DNA of 64,000 nucleotides, from assembly GCA_044222245.1 (NCBI GenBank), contig JBGANQ010000031.1:23894-87893 (forward strand), written 5' to 3'. The translations under genes were made by a program, and so were the position numbers. This DNA comes from CALFML01 sp044222245 (lineage in GTDB: Bacteria > Myxococcota_A > Polyangia > Palsa-1104 > JAEUJZ01). Within the stretch, counting starts at the first letter, position 1, and every line of letters begins with the position of its first letter. Below, in pieces: positions 43,230 to 52,393 of this stretch. Under the pieces are notes generated by a model. It did no database searches, was not told the origin of the DNA, and worked only from the letters and a program-made list of their open reading frames with translations.

Positions 43230-43235
43230 AAAGTA
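43230..43235 (-). promoter_or_regulatory. -10 box TACTTT for the OYE-like gene
   Basis: Minus-strand TACTTT ends 9 nt before the ATG at 43220; no Shine-Dalgarno is visible. Confidence 0.4.
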
Positions 43236-43391
43236 GCAGCCGCGGCGCCGCCGCCCAAGCAAAACTCGGCGCGCTGTCGCCGGCCGCGCGGCGCAAAGTT
43301 CGTCGCGCGGACGGCTGTGACTCCCGCTGCGCGCCGCCGTAGCCCGGCGAGGCGAATGTGTAGTATGGTCAATAAAAAAGGAAGACCGATC

Positions 43392-45659
43392 ATGCCCAGG
43401 CCTGTGTTCCGTGACTTCGGTGGGATGTACCAGCTCCGCCTGGAGACGGCGGAGGAGATCCGCTACATCCGCGAGCTGGACAAGGCCCGCTGGTCGGCGA
43501 CGAGCGCGCCGCTGGAGCAGTTCTACTGCGACCCTCAGGTGCTCGCCTACCTGGACACCGACAACAACGGCCGCATCCGGGTGCATGAGCTGCTGGAGGC
43601 GCAGCAGTGGCTGTACGCAAACCTCACCGGCCGCGAGGGCTTCGAGCGTGGCAGCGACGAACTGCAGCTCTCCAGCCTCGACTCCAAGGCCGCCGACGCG
43701 GCGAAGCTGAAGCAGCTCGCCGCGCACATGCTGAGCGAGCTTGGCCAGGGCAGCGCCCGCAGCATCTCGCTGGCGCAGGTGCGGAGCTTCCGCAGCACCT
43801 ACGCGGCGCGGTTTCCCAACGGCGATGGGGTGATTCCGCCCGAGCACGCGGACAGTCCGGAGCTTGGCCAGTTCATAAAGGACATCGTCGCGGTGACCGG
43901 CGGCAGCAAGGACCTGGGCGGCAGCCTGGGCGCGCGGGCCGAAGACCTTGCGCGCTTTACCGAGGGCGCGGCGGCGGCCCTGGCCTGGGAGGCCGAGGGA
44001 GCGCTCAAGGGGGAGGGCGATAAGCCCGTCTTGCCGGCAGTGATGCCGTGGGGGGCGGACACCGCGGCGGCGGCGGCGCGCATCGAAGAGGTCAATGACA
44101 AGGTAGAGCAGTACTTCTCGCAGTGTGATCTGCTGCGCGTCGAGCCCAACGCCGCCGCACGCATGCAGGCGAGCGCCGAGACGCTCGCCGGAATCGACAT
44201 CACCAGCACCGAGACGCTGCGCAAGTGGACGCTCGGCGCGCCGCTGGCGCCGCCGCGCGAAGATGGGCTCCTGGAGCTCAGCGGTCGCCTGAATCCAAAC
44301 TATGAGGCCCAGCTGCAGGCGCTGGCCGCTGATGTGCTACCGCGCGCCCTCGGGCTTACCGACAAGCAGCGCGTGCGCATCACGCTCGCCGACTGGCGCA
44401 AGGCGCGCGAGCTGTTTGCTCCCTATCGCGCCTGGCGGGCCCGCCAGCCGGCGGTGGCGCCGCTGCTGGCGTCCGAGCGGCTGCAAGAGTACGTAGGCGG
44501 TGCGCTCGGCGCCCGGCTGACCACGCTCATCCAAAAGGACAGCGCGGTTGGCGAGGAGCTGCAGCAGTATCACAACCTCGAGAAGCTCATCCTGCTGCAG
44601 CGCTGGCTCAAGGAGATCCTCAACAACTTCGTCAGCTTTCCCGCGCTGTTCAACCCCGCCCGGCGGGCCCTGTTCGCCGCCGGCACGATGATCATAGATG
44701 GGCGCGAGCTCGGCTTCTGCGTGCGCGTGACCGATCGCGCCGCGCACAAGCGCATCGTCGCCACCTCGCCGATGTTCATCCTCTACGCCGAGCTCACCCG
44801 CGCCACCCCGGCGGGGGAGTCCAAGATGGAGGTCGCCGCCGCCATCACCGCCGGCACCCGCGGCCAGATCTTCCTTGGCAAGCGCGGCGTCTTTTATGAC
44901 CGCGAGGGGCAGGAGTGGGACGCGGTGGTCGTCGATCTGATCGTGAACCCGATCAGCCTGTGGGAGGCGGCGATCGCGCCGTTTGTGCGGCTGCGCGACT
45001 TCGTCGCCGACAAGATCGAGAAGTTTGCCGCCAGCAAGACCGACGCCGCCGAGAGCGCCGCCCGGGACAGCGCCGACCGCAAGCAAGCAGCGCTCGGCAA
45101 GGCGGAAGAGGCGGCCAAGGCCCCGACCAAGACGCCCGAGCCGCAGAACCCGGCCAACACCACCAACCTGGTGATCGGCCTGTCGCTGGGGTTTGCCGCC
45201 GCGACCTCGGCGCTGGCGGTTATCTTCAAGGCGATCATCGACACCGACCCGGGCAAGCTGATCTCGGGGCTTTTGGCGATCGTCCTGGTGATCGCCGGGT
45301 TTAGCGCGTTCCTTGGGTTTCTCAAGCTGCGGCGGCGCGATCTGAGCACGGTCCTGGAGGCGTGCGGCTGGGCGATGAACCTGCGCATGAAGCTGCGCCG
45401 GCGGCTGGCGCGGCTGTTCACCCGCCAGCCCGGGCTGCCGCGCGGCAGCAAGACGGCGCGGGTCGACTGGGCAGCCGAGGAGGCGGCGCTGGCCGGGCGC
45501 TCGCCGTCACTGGCCGGGCGGCTTCTGCGCGTGCTGGGGGTGCTCTTGATGTTCGCCGTGGGGCTTATCGCGGCGTGGAAGTATGACGAGATCCGCGAAA
45601 ATGGTCTCATCGAGACCCTGAAGACTCTGCCCGACGCGCTGGCGGCCCGCCTCCGCTAG
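43392..45659 (+). CDS. large membrane protein with N-terminal EF-hand motif
   Basis: 755 residues from ATG 43392 (GGAAGA upstream; an in-frame ATG at 43365 is the other candidate). Residues 55-66, DTDNNGRIRVHE, form a canonical EF-hand loop (Asp1, Asp3, Asn5, Gly6, Ile8, Glu12), so Ca2+ binding is likely. Residues 70-580 are largely helical and contain no domain I recognise. Three hydrophobic segments follow: LVIGLSLGFAAATSALAVIF, LISGLLAIVLVIAGFSAFLG and LLRVLGVLLMFAVGLIAAW, with a Lys/Glu/Ala-rich linker before the first. Divergent from the OYE-like gene and convergent with the CocE-type lipoprotein; function unknown. Confidence 0.75.
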   Translation: MPRPVFRDFGGMYQLRLETAEEIRYIRELDKARWSATSAPLEQFYCDPQVLAYLDTDNNGRIRVHELLEAQQWLYANLTGREGFERGSDELQLSSLDSKAADAAKLKQLAAHMLSELGQGSARSISLAQVRSFRSTYAARFPNGDGVIPPEHADSPELGQFIKDIVAVTGGSKDLGGSLGARAEDLARFTEGAAAALAWEAEGALKGEGDKPVLPAVMPWGADTAAAAARIEEVNDKVEQYFSQCDLLRVEPNAAARMQASAETLAGIDITSTETLRKWTLGAPLAPPREDGLLELSGRLNPNYEAQLQALAADVLPRALGLTDKQRVRITLADWRKARELFAPYRAWRARQPAVAPLLASERLQEYVGGALGARLTTLIQKDSAVGEELQQYHNLEKLILLQRWLKEILNNFVSFPALFNPARRALFAAGTMIIDGRELGFCVRVTDRAAHKRIVATSPMFILYAELTRATPAGESKMEVAAAITAGTRGQIFLGKRGVFYDREGQEWDAVVVDLIVNPISLWEAAIAPFVRLRDFVADKIEKFAASKTDAAESAARDSADRKQAALGKAEEAAKAPTKTPEPQNPANTTNLVIGLSLGFAAATSALAVIFKAIIDTDPGKLISGLLAIVLVIAGFSAFLGFLKLRRRDLSTVLEACGWAMNLRMKLRRRLARLFTRQPGLPRGSKTARVDWAAEEAALAGRSPSLAGRLLRVLGVLLMFAVGLIAAWKYDEIRENGLIETLKTLPDALAARLR

Positions 45660-45690
45660 CGGCCCGGCAGCAGGGCTTCTGCCATCGCCC

Positions 45691-47958
45691 TTACATCGTC
45701 GGGGTGTTGGCCAGCTGCATGTAGGGGCGGCAGGGCTGGCCGCGCAGCGACGGGCAGGCGGGGCGCTGCGCGGGCGCCTTGACGCCGGGCAAAAGCGGCA
45801 GCACCACCGCCGAGGGGCTGGTCGCCGAGTGAGCGATGCGGTGGCGAGTCCCCGCCGGCAGGGGCTTGACCTGGAACAGCCAGACGGCGCGCGAGCCGCC
45901 CGGCGTGTCGAGGATCAGGCGCACTCGCGAGCCGGCCCGGAACACATGCCCCAGGCTCGGGATGCCCACCCGCACCGCGCTCCAGGTGCCCGCGGGCAGC
46001 GGCGCCGCGTCGGGCGCCAGGTGGGTGTGCGCCGGCCACAAGGCGGTCTGCTCGGGGGCGAGCTTGCGGGCGCTGGCGCGCAGCCAGCCGCTCTGGACAT
46101 AGACCTCCTGGCCATCGGGGCGGACCTCGGTGAGGGTCGCCTGCAGGTCGGCGTCCGCGGCGCTCGACTGCAGCCACAGGTCGACGCTCGCGGTGCCGAT
46201 GAGCGCCGCGTCCTCGGTCAGCGGCTCCGAGGTGAACGCCGCCGCATAGTCCAGGCGCGGCTGCTGCCAGCTGTAGTTTGGCAGCAGGTCCCACACATTG
46301 CCGTGCGGAGCCAGGATGCTGCGCATGCCGGCGGCGGGATCGGGCTGGAAGCTGGAGCTTGACTCGGGCTCGGTCGGGGCCGTCTTGCGCAGGGTCCCAT
46401 CGGCGTTGAGGTACAAGCGCAGGGGGACGGTCTCGGCCGGCGGCCAGGTGCTGAACTTCTGCTCGAACGTACTCTCCGGGGCGCCGGGCATTCCCTTGGC
46501 GCCGGACTCGAACAGGACGCGGATCGGTGGCTCCTTCTCATACGCCGCGCGCGCCGCCTCCCAGGAAGGATAGGTGTCAAAGCGATCGGGCGGAATGTCC
46601 AGCGAGGCGCCAAAGGTCTGCTTGAAGAGCAGCGGCGCGATGCCGCGCAGCTGGCCATCCACCGACGGAATCCGCTTCGCTACATACAGATCAAGGAAGG
46701 TCTTCCACTCGACCATGATCTGCGGCGCGAACCCGTCGACGTGCACGCCGTTGTAGACGTTTACCCGCACGAGCGGACTGCTCGTAAAGTGCGGGAACAG
46801 GGTGTTGAAAAAGGGTCCGGTCTGCTCGTCCTGCCAGGCGCAGGCGGTGAACACCGGGACCTTGACCCGACTCGCGACCGCCGCCGGGGTGATCGGATCG
46901 CCCAGGTCGGCGCGGAAGTAGGGGTTTGCCTCGATCTGCTTAATCACATCGACCTTCTGGCCGTGCAAGAGCTGATTCTCGGCGCAGATCATGTCGCCGG
47001 CGTCGACCCGCTTCTGCTCCCAGCCCTGGCCGTAGGGGCTCGCCTTGTCGAGCACCTCTTTGGCCCACGAGACGGCGAAGCCGGTGTTGAGGATGCCGCC
47101 CGGCGCCAGGGTCTGGTAGGTGTCGCCGAACACCGACAGCGGGGTGATCGCCGCCAGGCTCGGCGGCTGGGTCGCAGCGACGAAGATCTGGCTGAAGCCG
47201 GGGAACGAGATGCCGGTCATGCCGACCTTGTGGTGCAGGACCCAGGGCTGTGCCGCCACCGCCTCGATGACGTCGTAGGCGTCGAGCTTCTGCAGGGTGT
47301 CAAAGAAATCATAGGCGCCTCCCGAGCAGCCGGTGCCGCGCAGGTTGACGCCGACCGTGGCGTAGCCGAACAAGCTGGCGATGAGCGCGCTCGGGTCCGA
47401 GGGCGCGTCGCACAGCGAGGGGAAGGCGCCGCACAGGCCGGAGTAGTCGCCGTAGGGCTGGCCGGGCTTGGCGGGATCGTAGCCCGAGTAGTTCACGACC
47501 GTCGGGTACGGACCCTTCTCCGGCGGTCCGGGGAGGGTGATATAGGCGGCCAGGAGCGTCCCGTCGCGGGTCTGGATGTAAGTAGAGCCGGCCTTGAGCA
47601 CCTGGGAGGAGTAAAAGTCCGCGGACGGGTAGCTGTCCTTGACCGCCAGCACGCGCAGGGCGCGGGTCGACTCTGCGGGGGACGCCCCGGTGGTGCGGAT
47701 GATGTAGCCGATGCCCGGCGGCACCTCGCGGAACACCAGGCTGCCCAGGGCGTCGGCGGTGCCGGCCTGGCGCAGCGACCCGTCGGGATTGTACAGTCCG
47801 AGCGCGGTGCCGGGGGCGGCGTGGGTGACCTGGAGCTGCTCGACGCTCTCGCGGACCCGGAAGCTCGGCGGCGGCAGATCGTCGGGCGGCTGGCAGCCGA
47901 CGGCTATCGTCGAGAGCGCGCCGGCCAGAAACAGGGGGAGGACGAGGGGCTTTTTCAT
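45691..47958 (-). CDS. CocE/NonD-family (X-Pro dipeptidyl-peptidase S15-like) lipoprotein hydrolase
   Basis: 755 residues. Signal peptide with lipobox AVGC (Cys22). The alpha/beta-hydrolase domain contains TRDGTLLAAYITLPGPPEKG, YATVGVNLRGTGCSGG, and the nucleophile elbow VGMTGISFPGFSQ (G-x-S-x-x-G). Candidate triad partners lie in FTACAWQDEQTGPF and YNGVHVDGF (His). The C-terminal jelly-roll typical of this family starts near TASVDLWLQSSAADADLQAT and ends with SRVRLILDTPGG. Relatives include cocaine esterase, glutaryl-acylase and Xaa-Pro dipeptidyl-peptidase; the substrate cannot be set. TATAGT lies 6 nt before the ATG. Confidence 0.88.
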   Translation of the reverse strand: MKKPLVLPLFLAGALSTIAVGCQPPDDLPPPSFRVRESVEQLQVTHAAPGTALGLYNPDGSLRQAGTADALGSLVFREVPPGIGYIIRTTGASPAESTRALRVLAVKDSYPSADFYSSQVLKAGSTYIQTRDGTLLAAYITLPGPPEKGPYPTVVNYSGYDPAKPGQPYGDYSGLCGAFPSLCDAPSDPSALIASLFGYATVGVNLRGTGCSGGAYDFFDTLQKLDAYDVIEAVAAQPWVLHHKVGMTGISFPGFSQIFVAATQPPSLAAITPLSVFGDTYQTLAPGGILNTGFAVSWAKEVLDKASPYGQGWEQKRVDAGDMICAENQLLHGQKVDVIKQIEANPYFRADLGDPITPAAVASRVKVPVFTACAWQDEQTGPFFNTLFPHFTSSPLVRVNVYNGVHVDGFAPQIMVEWKTFLDLYVAKRIPSVDGQLRGIAPLLFKQTFGASLDIPPDRFDTYPSWEAARAAYEKEPPIRVLFESGAKGMPGAPESTFEQKFSTWPPAETVPLRLYLNADGTLRKTAPTEPESSSSFQPDPAAGMRSILAPHGNVWDLLPNYSWQQPRLDYAAAFTSEPLTEDAALIGTASVDLWLQSSAADADLQATLTEVRPDGQEVYVQSGWLRASARKLAPEQTALWPAHTHLAPDAAPLPAGTWSAVRVGIPSLGHVFRAGSRVRLILDTPGGSRAVWLFQVKPLPAGTRHRIAHSATSPSAVVLPLLPGVKAPAQRPACPSLRGQPCRPYMQLANTPTM

Positions 47959-47964
47959 GCGCGC

Positions 47965-47970
47965 ACTATA
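47965..47970 (-). promoter_or_regulatory. -10 box TATAGT for the CocE-type gene
   Basis: Minus-strand TATAGT ends 6 nt before the ATG at 47958; the spacer is GCGCGC, so the mRNA is probably leaderless. Confidence 0.6.
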
Positions 47971-48100
47971 TCGCGCGTAACCGCGGGAATTTCCTTGGGA
48001 AATTTTCCCGGGGTCGGTGATTCTGACGCCGCCGCTCCGGCTTCCATCCGCGCCCAGCGGACTGGTCGGCTCTGCGCCCGCGCGGTCCGGCGCCGGCGCG

Positions 48101-49387
48101 CTACTTGAATACCAGCGTGTACTTCCCGACCGGCGCCAGGCGGGCCCTGGCCACCGCCTTGGCCGCGCTGGCCGGGGTCAGCTCGAGCACATCGCCCTGC
48201 AGGTCGAACTTGAGCTTGGCATCTACGCGGACGATCGGCTTTGCGCCCTGGTCGCTCGCCTCCGCGGACTCCGCGGACTCCGTGGCCTCGGCGGCGCCCG
48301 GGTCTTCGGTCTCCAGACTGCTTATGAGCAGCGGCGGGGTGGCGCTGGGAGTGCCGCTCGGGCCGATGCCGGCGATGACGAGCTTCTCATTTTCCCACGA
48401 GTCCGAGCCCTCGCCGACGTCATGACCCCCGCTTTCCTTTACCCGCAAGAGCAGCCGCGGAGCGGGTCCGGCGGTCAGGCGCAGCTCGCCCACCGCGAAG
48501 TCGGTAAACGTTCGGAGCTGCTCACTTTCGATCTTGCCGCCGACATCGGTCGCGAACCAGCCCTTTTCGCCTTGCACGACCAGATAGACGCGGGAGTCGG
48601 AGTCCCCGGTGTCCTTTTTGCCCTCGGCGCAGACCGCCGCGATGAGCTGCACGGCTCTGTAGGGCGCCGCCGGCTTGGGCAGGGTCGCCACCGGCTTCTT
48701 GCTGCGGCAAGAATAGTTCGGCCCGGCGACGCTGAGCTCGGCGGCGGCGCGCTTTTGACAGTCGTTGAGCGCCGCGCAGGTGTCCTTGAGCGTCGCAAAA
48801 GGACCGCGGAAGCTGCGGGGCGCGACCGGATCGAGGGCGGCGGCGGCGGCGGCATCGAGCTGGCGCAGCCGCTCCAGCACCACCTGGTTGCTGCGCGCCG
48901 CGAGCGAGTCCTTATAGGCGGCGACTGCCGCGCGGGTGTCGCCCTTGGCCTCCAGGATGAGCCCCAGGTTGTACAGCGAGCGACCGCGCTGGGCGGGGGC
49001 CGAGGTCGCCTTGAGCGCTCTGTGCAGGGCGGCTTCCGCCTCTGCATACTGCTTGAGGTGATAGTAGGCAATGCCCAGCTCGGACAGCGCGCTGGCGGCG
49101 GTGGGCGAGCTGGCGATGGCGCTCTGGAAGGCGGTGATGGACTCGGCGTACTTGCCCTGCGCGGCGAGCTTGCGGCCCTTTTCGACCGCCGCCGCCACCT
49201 GCTTCTGCGCCGGTCCGTCCAGGCCCTCGCGCGCCTCGGCGCGGCGGCCCCCGAGGAGCGCGCCGCCGTCGCCGGGGTGGCCAACTCCCGATAATCCGAA
49301 GGCGCCAAGGAGGCCAAAGAGGCCAAAGAATCCGAGCGTCCCCAGACTCAGAGTCGCGCGCGAGCGGTGGCGGAACTTGGTGCTCAT
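48101..49387 (-). CDS. secreted/periplasmic TPR-repeat protein
   Basis: 428 residues. An N-terminal hydrophobic segment (LSLGTLGFFGLFGLLGAFGL) is a signal or anchor. Residues about 60-180 hold TPR units (AAQGKYAESITAFQSAIASS, SALSELGIAYYHLKQYAEAE, GRSLYNLGLILEAKGDTRAA). The rest is beta-rich with paired cysteines (TCAALNDC; YSCRSK) and no known domain. ATG 49387 is preceded by a run of G (possible ribosome-binding site) and by TAGCCT at 49399-49404. Likely a scaffold in the envelope; a myxobacterial-style TPR protein with no operon partner here. Confidence 0.78.
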   Translation of the reverse strand: MSTKFRHRSRATLSLGTLGFFGLFGLLGAFGLSGVGHPGDGGALLGGRRAEAREGLDGPAQKQVAAAVEKGRKLAAQGKYAESITAFQSAIASSPTAASALSELGIAYYHLKQYAEAEAALHRALKATSAPAQRGRSLYNLGLILEAKGDTRAAVAAYKDSLAARSNQVVLERLRQLDAAAAAALDPVAPRSFRGPFATLKDTCAALNDCQKRAAAELSVAGPNYSCRSKKPVATLPKPAAPYRAVQLIAAVCAEGKKDTGDSDSRVYLVVQGEKGWFATDVGGKIESEQLRTFTDFAVGELRLTAGPAPRLLLRVKESGGHDVGEGSDSWENEKLVIAGIGPSGTPSATPPLLISSLETEDPGAAEATESAESAEASDQGAKPIVRVDAKLKFDLQGDVLELTPASAAKAVARARLAPVGKYTLVFK

Positions 49388-49648
49388 GATCCCCCCCCAG
49401 GCTAACTCTAACTGTACGCTGCGGGCGCAGCGCAGCCATTATGCGCGAAGCCGCGGCGCCTCGGCGCACCAATTCAGGCCTAGTCACGCCCACGCCGCGC
49501 CGCTTGTACTCCGGCTGCCGCGCCCCGCCGCGTCGCCGCGGCCCGACGGATTGACCCCGCCCGGGGAGAAGCGTATACTAATTATTGAAATTACTAGCTT
49601 CCCGCGAGGCTGCCGCAAAGTCCGGCCGGCGCGCGGACCAGCCCCGTA

Positions 49649-49654
49649 TAAGGT
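49649..49654 (+). promoter_or_regulatory. -10 box TAAGGT for the 49663 operon
   Basis: TATAAGGT at 49647-49654 contains TAAGGT ending 8 nt before the ATG at 49663; AACGCAAA between is not a Shine-Dalgarno. A leaderless start for the three-gene operon is likely. Confidence 0.45.
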
Positions 49655-49662
49655 AACGCAAA

Positions 49663-50469
49663 ATGTCCTCATCGCGAACCAAGACCGGAGCCTACCTCCT
49701 GGCCCTTTTGGCTCTCCTGGGCGGCTGCGGCCTGCCGCCCGAGGTGGGGCAGCTGCAGAAGACGGTCGGGGCGCTCCAGGCGCAGCGGGAAAAAGACCGC
49801 GAGGAGCTGCAGCGCCTCGATCTCGACCTGCGGCGGGCGCAGTTCGAGGTCGACTGGCTGGCCGAGCAGACCCCGGCGTGCAAGTACCGGGAGTATGGTC
49901 AGCGGCTCAAGGACAGCTGTGAGCAGGGGCGCTGCGATCCCTCCAACACCAACAGCGCGCTCAGCAAGCTCAAAGAGCTGCCCGGCTCCTATGTGGTCAT
50001 GCGGCTGCGGCCAGACCAGGGCGCTGGCGGACTGACCCGCAGCCACGTCGATCAGATTGTCGAGCTGCTGCTTGGTCGCACCGCGCGGCCGACGACGCGA
50101 CTGCTTCTTCTGGTGATGCCGCCGGCCAACTCGCGCGACCCGCAGGGGCAGGCGCAGCAGGCCAGTCAGGTCGCCAATGATCTGCGCGATACGATCCGGC
50201 AGAAGATCGCCCACAGCCGCGACTTTGGTTGGGCGACGCCGACGGTGGTCGGCTGCACCGCCGACACCAAGAAGATCTTCTATCAGTTCGCTTCACTTTA
50301 CGGGGCGCAGCTGGCCCACAACAAGATCCAGGTCGAGAAGGAGCCGCGGCTGGAGGACTCCTTGATGGTGATCCTGTTTCGCCTGGACTGCTTCGCTCCG
50401 GGGACCGGCAGCGCGCCCAGCGCTCCTGCGGCGCCGCCTGCGCCTGCTGCGGGCGCCACTGCGTCATGA
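49663..50469 (+). CDS. lipoprotein with N-terminal coiled coil
   Basis: 268 residues. Lipobox LLGGC at residues 18-22 (Cys22 lipidated). Residues about 28-70 form a coiled coil (LQKTVGALQAQREKDREELQ). Two cysteines flank QRLKDSCEQGRCD. The C-terminal domain (about 105-245) is alpha/beta (SYVVMRLRPDQGAGGLTRSH, TTRLLLLVMPPANSRDPQGQ) and resembles the general layout of OmpA-like peptidoglycan-binding domains, but the key motifs are not clear. It ends in a Pro/Ala-rich tail. Its stop overlaps the thioredoxin-like gene by 4 bp, so both probably serve one envelope process. Confidence 0.75.
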   Translation: MSSSRTKTGAYLLALLALLGGCGLPPEVGQLQKTVGALQAQREKDREELQRLDLDLRRAQFEVDWLAEQTPACKYREYGQRLKDSCEQGRCDPSNTNSALSKLKELPGSYVVMRLRPDQGAGGLTRSHVDQIVELLLGRTARPTTRLLLLVMPPANSRDPQGQAQQASQVANDLRDTIRQKIAHSRDFGWATPTVVGCTADTKKIFYQFASLYGAQLAHNKIQVEKEPRLEDSLMVILFRLDCFAPGTGSAPSAPAAPPAPAAGATAS

Positions 50470-51449
50470 AGCTGACCGCCTTTGTGGTCGCGATCTTGGT
50501 CGCGCTCGGGGTCGCGCTCCTGGTCGCGGCCCCGGCCTCTGGGCTCGCCGCGCCGGTAGCGGAGGGCTGTCTGGGGGCCCGGCAGGACAAGCTGGCCGAG
50601 GTCCTCAAGGACCGCAGTCAGGAGAACCTCCTCATCGGCCAGCGGATTCCCATCGAGCAGCTCAAGCTCCAGCTGTTCCTGCGCCTGGACAAGGACCGCT
50701 CCGGGCCCGCTCCCAAGTTCGCCGAGCCGGCCAGCCACTCCCTGTTCTCCGATGAAGGGGCGGCGCTGTATATAGTCAACCTGTGGGGCACCGCCTGCAA
50801 GCCGTGCAAAGAGGAGCTGCCGCTGCTCCTCAAGACCTGGCGCACCCTGGCCGCCGATCCGGCGCTGCGGCACGGGCTGAAGCTGCTGCTCATCCATGAA
50901 GAGGCAGTGGTGCTGCCCGAGGTCCTCAGTGAGCTTGTGCGGGCAGAGCCGGACATCGGCACCCGGGTCGCGCTGTACGCCGACGCCAACGCCGGCTTCC
51001 GCGACAAGCTGGACCAGCGGCCGTTCGCGGCGCCGAGCCTGCCGACGACGCTGCTGGTGGATCAGGGCGGCGTCATCCGCCAGGCCTTCATCGGCACCCT
51101 GTTTAACCGTGACGCGGCGCTCGTACACACCGTCAAGCACCTGCTGCGGCGGCCCGCCGGACCCACCCGCGTGGTTCCCGACTCGCCGTCCGAGCTGGCG
51201 ATGGTGCGGCTTTTGGACAACCTGCGCCAGGTCAGCGCGATCGTGCGGGCGATTGATGAGAAGCAGAAGACCGAGTCCACGCTGTCGGCCGACGAGCGCG
51301 GCGCAGTGCGCGAGTTCTGGCAGCGCGTCGGCATCGAGCCGCCCAAGGACTTTCAGATCGGCGACAAGACGCGCGCCGCCCTGCAGAAGCTGCTCGGCGT
51401 CCCCGCCGCCGCGCCGCTGCCCGGCGCCCGCCCGAAAGAAAATGGCTGA
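50466..51449 (+). CDS. TlpA/ResA-like thioredoxin-fold protein
   Basis: 327 residues with a signal peptide (FVVAILVALGVALLVAAPAS). The thioredoxin fold shows LYIVNLWGTACKPCKEELPL, with redox motif C111-K-P-C114 preceded by W-x-x-x, then SLPTTLLVDQGGVIRQAF (cis-Pro region TxPTTLLVD). This is the TlpA/ResA group of periplasmic thiol-disulfide proteins. The C-terminal 100 residues (SELAMVRLLDNLRQVSAIVR) are helical and not part of the usual fold. The start overlaps the lipoprotein stop (ATGA) and its stop overlaps the next ATG by 8 bp, so the operon is translationally coupled. Confidence 0.87.
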   Translation: MKLTAFVVAILVALGVALLVAAPASGLAAPVAEGCLGARQDKLAEVLKDRSQENLLIGQRIPIEQLKLQLFLRLDKDRSGPAPKFAEPASHSLFSDEGAALYIVNLWGTACKPCKEELPLLLKTWRTLAADPALRHGLKLLLIHEEAVVLPEVLSELVRAEPDIGTRVALYADANAGFRDKLDQRPFAAPSLPTTLLVDQGGVIRQAFIGTLFNRDAALVHTVKHLLRRPAGPTRVVPDSPSELAMVRLLDNLRQVSAIVRAIDEKQKTESTLSADERGAVREFWQRVGIEPPKDFQIGDKTRAALQKLLGVPAAAPLPGARPKENG

Positions 51450-52302
51450 TTCCGCGTCCTGCTCGCGCCTGCCGGCCGCCGCCTGGGTGCTCTTGGCGAC
51501 GCTCGGAATGTTGACGCCGCGGCCCGCGCGCGCCGAAGTGCCGGCGCTGCAGCTGCAGGCGCTCAGCCAGCAGACCCCGGGCGGCTGCAGCGGCGCGCCC
51601 GAGCTGGATGCGCGCATCGCCGAGGAGCTCAAGCAGCTGACCGGCCGCTCGCTGCCCCAGCGTCCCCCGGCGCCGGTCAATCCGACCCTCTCCCCGGCCG
51701 AGCCGGTGCAGGTCTTTGGCGGCTATATCGAGCCGCTGGATGAGGACGCGTGGCGTGCGCGGCTGTGGCTCAAGGACGCCGGCAAGACCCGGGTCGCGGT
51801 GCGCGATGTCTACTATCGCAGCCGCGAGCGGCTCACCGCCGAGCTGCCCGAGGATGCCGCCGCGCTCATCCTGCTGCCCGACTGGTCGCGCACCGCGGCG
51901 GCGCTGCCGCAGTACTGTCTGGACAAAGCGCGCGCCGCCTACCCCGAGGACGCCTGCGATCCGTTCCTGCCGCCGCCGCGCTGCGGGGTGCCGTTTGACT
52001 GCACGCTGCCCAACCAGGAGCCGCGCTGCCCGGCCGGACCCGCCTGCGGCGTCGCCGGCCGGCCGCCGTGCCCGCCGCCGCCGCCGCTGTGCCGGGTCCG
52101 CGACTGGCGGCTGGGCACCGGCATCGCGGCGCTCGTACTGGGTGGCGTCGCGATCGCGGCCGGGGGTCTGGGGCAGGCCGCGGCGGGCCAAGCGACTGCG
52201 CCGGCGCTGGCTTCCTACCTCGCCGGCGGCGCCCTGCTCGGCGCCGGCACCGGCCTGGTCGTCCACTGGCGGCTGCGGGCCAAGTCCGCCCCGTGCAAGT
52301 AG
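51442..52302 (+). CDS. hypothetical envelope protein with Cys/Pro-rich segment and C-terminal membrane hairpin
   Basis: 286 residues, third gene of a coupled operon. Signal peptide (LPAAAWVLLATLGMLTPRPARA). Residues about 25-170 look folded and secreted (YIEPLDEDAWRARLWLKDAG). A segment around 170-213 is Cys/Pro-rich (CDPFLPPPRCGVPFDC, CPAGPACGVAGRPPCPPPP), possibly disulfide-linked or metal-binding. Two hydrophobic stretches near the C-terminus (IAALVLGGVAIAAGGLGQAA; LASYLAGGALLGAGTGLVVH) form a probable membrane hairpin. The Cys content beside a TlpA-like oxidoreductase suggests it may be that enzyme's client; this is inference. Family not recognised. Confidence 0.65.
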   Translation: MADSASCSRLPAAAWVLLATLGMLTPRPARAEVPALQLQALSQQTPGGCSGAPELDARIAEELKQLTGRSLPQRPPAPVNPTLSPAEPVQVFGGYIEPLDEDAWRARLWLKDAGKTRVAVRDVYYRSRERLTAELPEDAAALILLPDWSRTAAALPQYCLDKARAAYPEDACDPFLPPPRCGVPFDCTLPNQEPRCPAGPACGVAGRPPCPPPPPLCRVRDWRLGTGIAALVLGGVAIAAGGLGQAAAGQATAPALASYLAGGALLGAGTGLVVHWRLRAKSAPCK

Positions 52303-52393
52303 GAGCTGGCGTCACGGCGCCGCGCCTTCCAGAGACCATCGCGCCAGCCGGCGCCGCTGCGGGGCGAGACGGCGTCTCCCTCCGCTGTCCTTT

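Noticed and set aside
45691..47958. CocE-type hydrolase as the protease that would activate the gasdermin-like protein
   Set aside because: It is a lipoprotein of the envelope on the opposite strand 3.5 kb away with another gene between; family members are esterases or dipeptidyl-peptidases, not endoproteases that cut a cytoplasmic pore protein.
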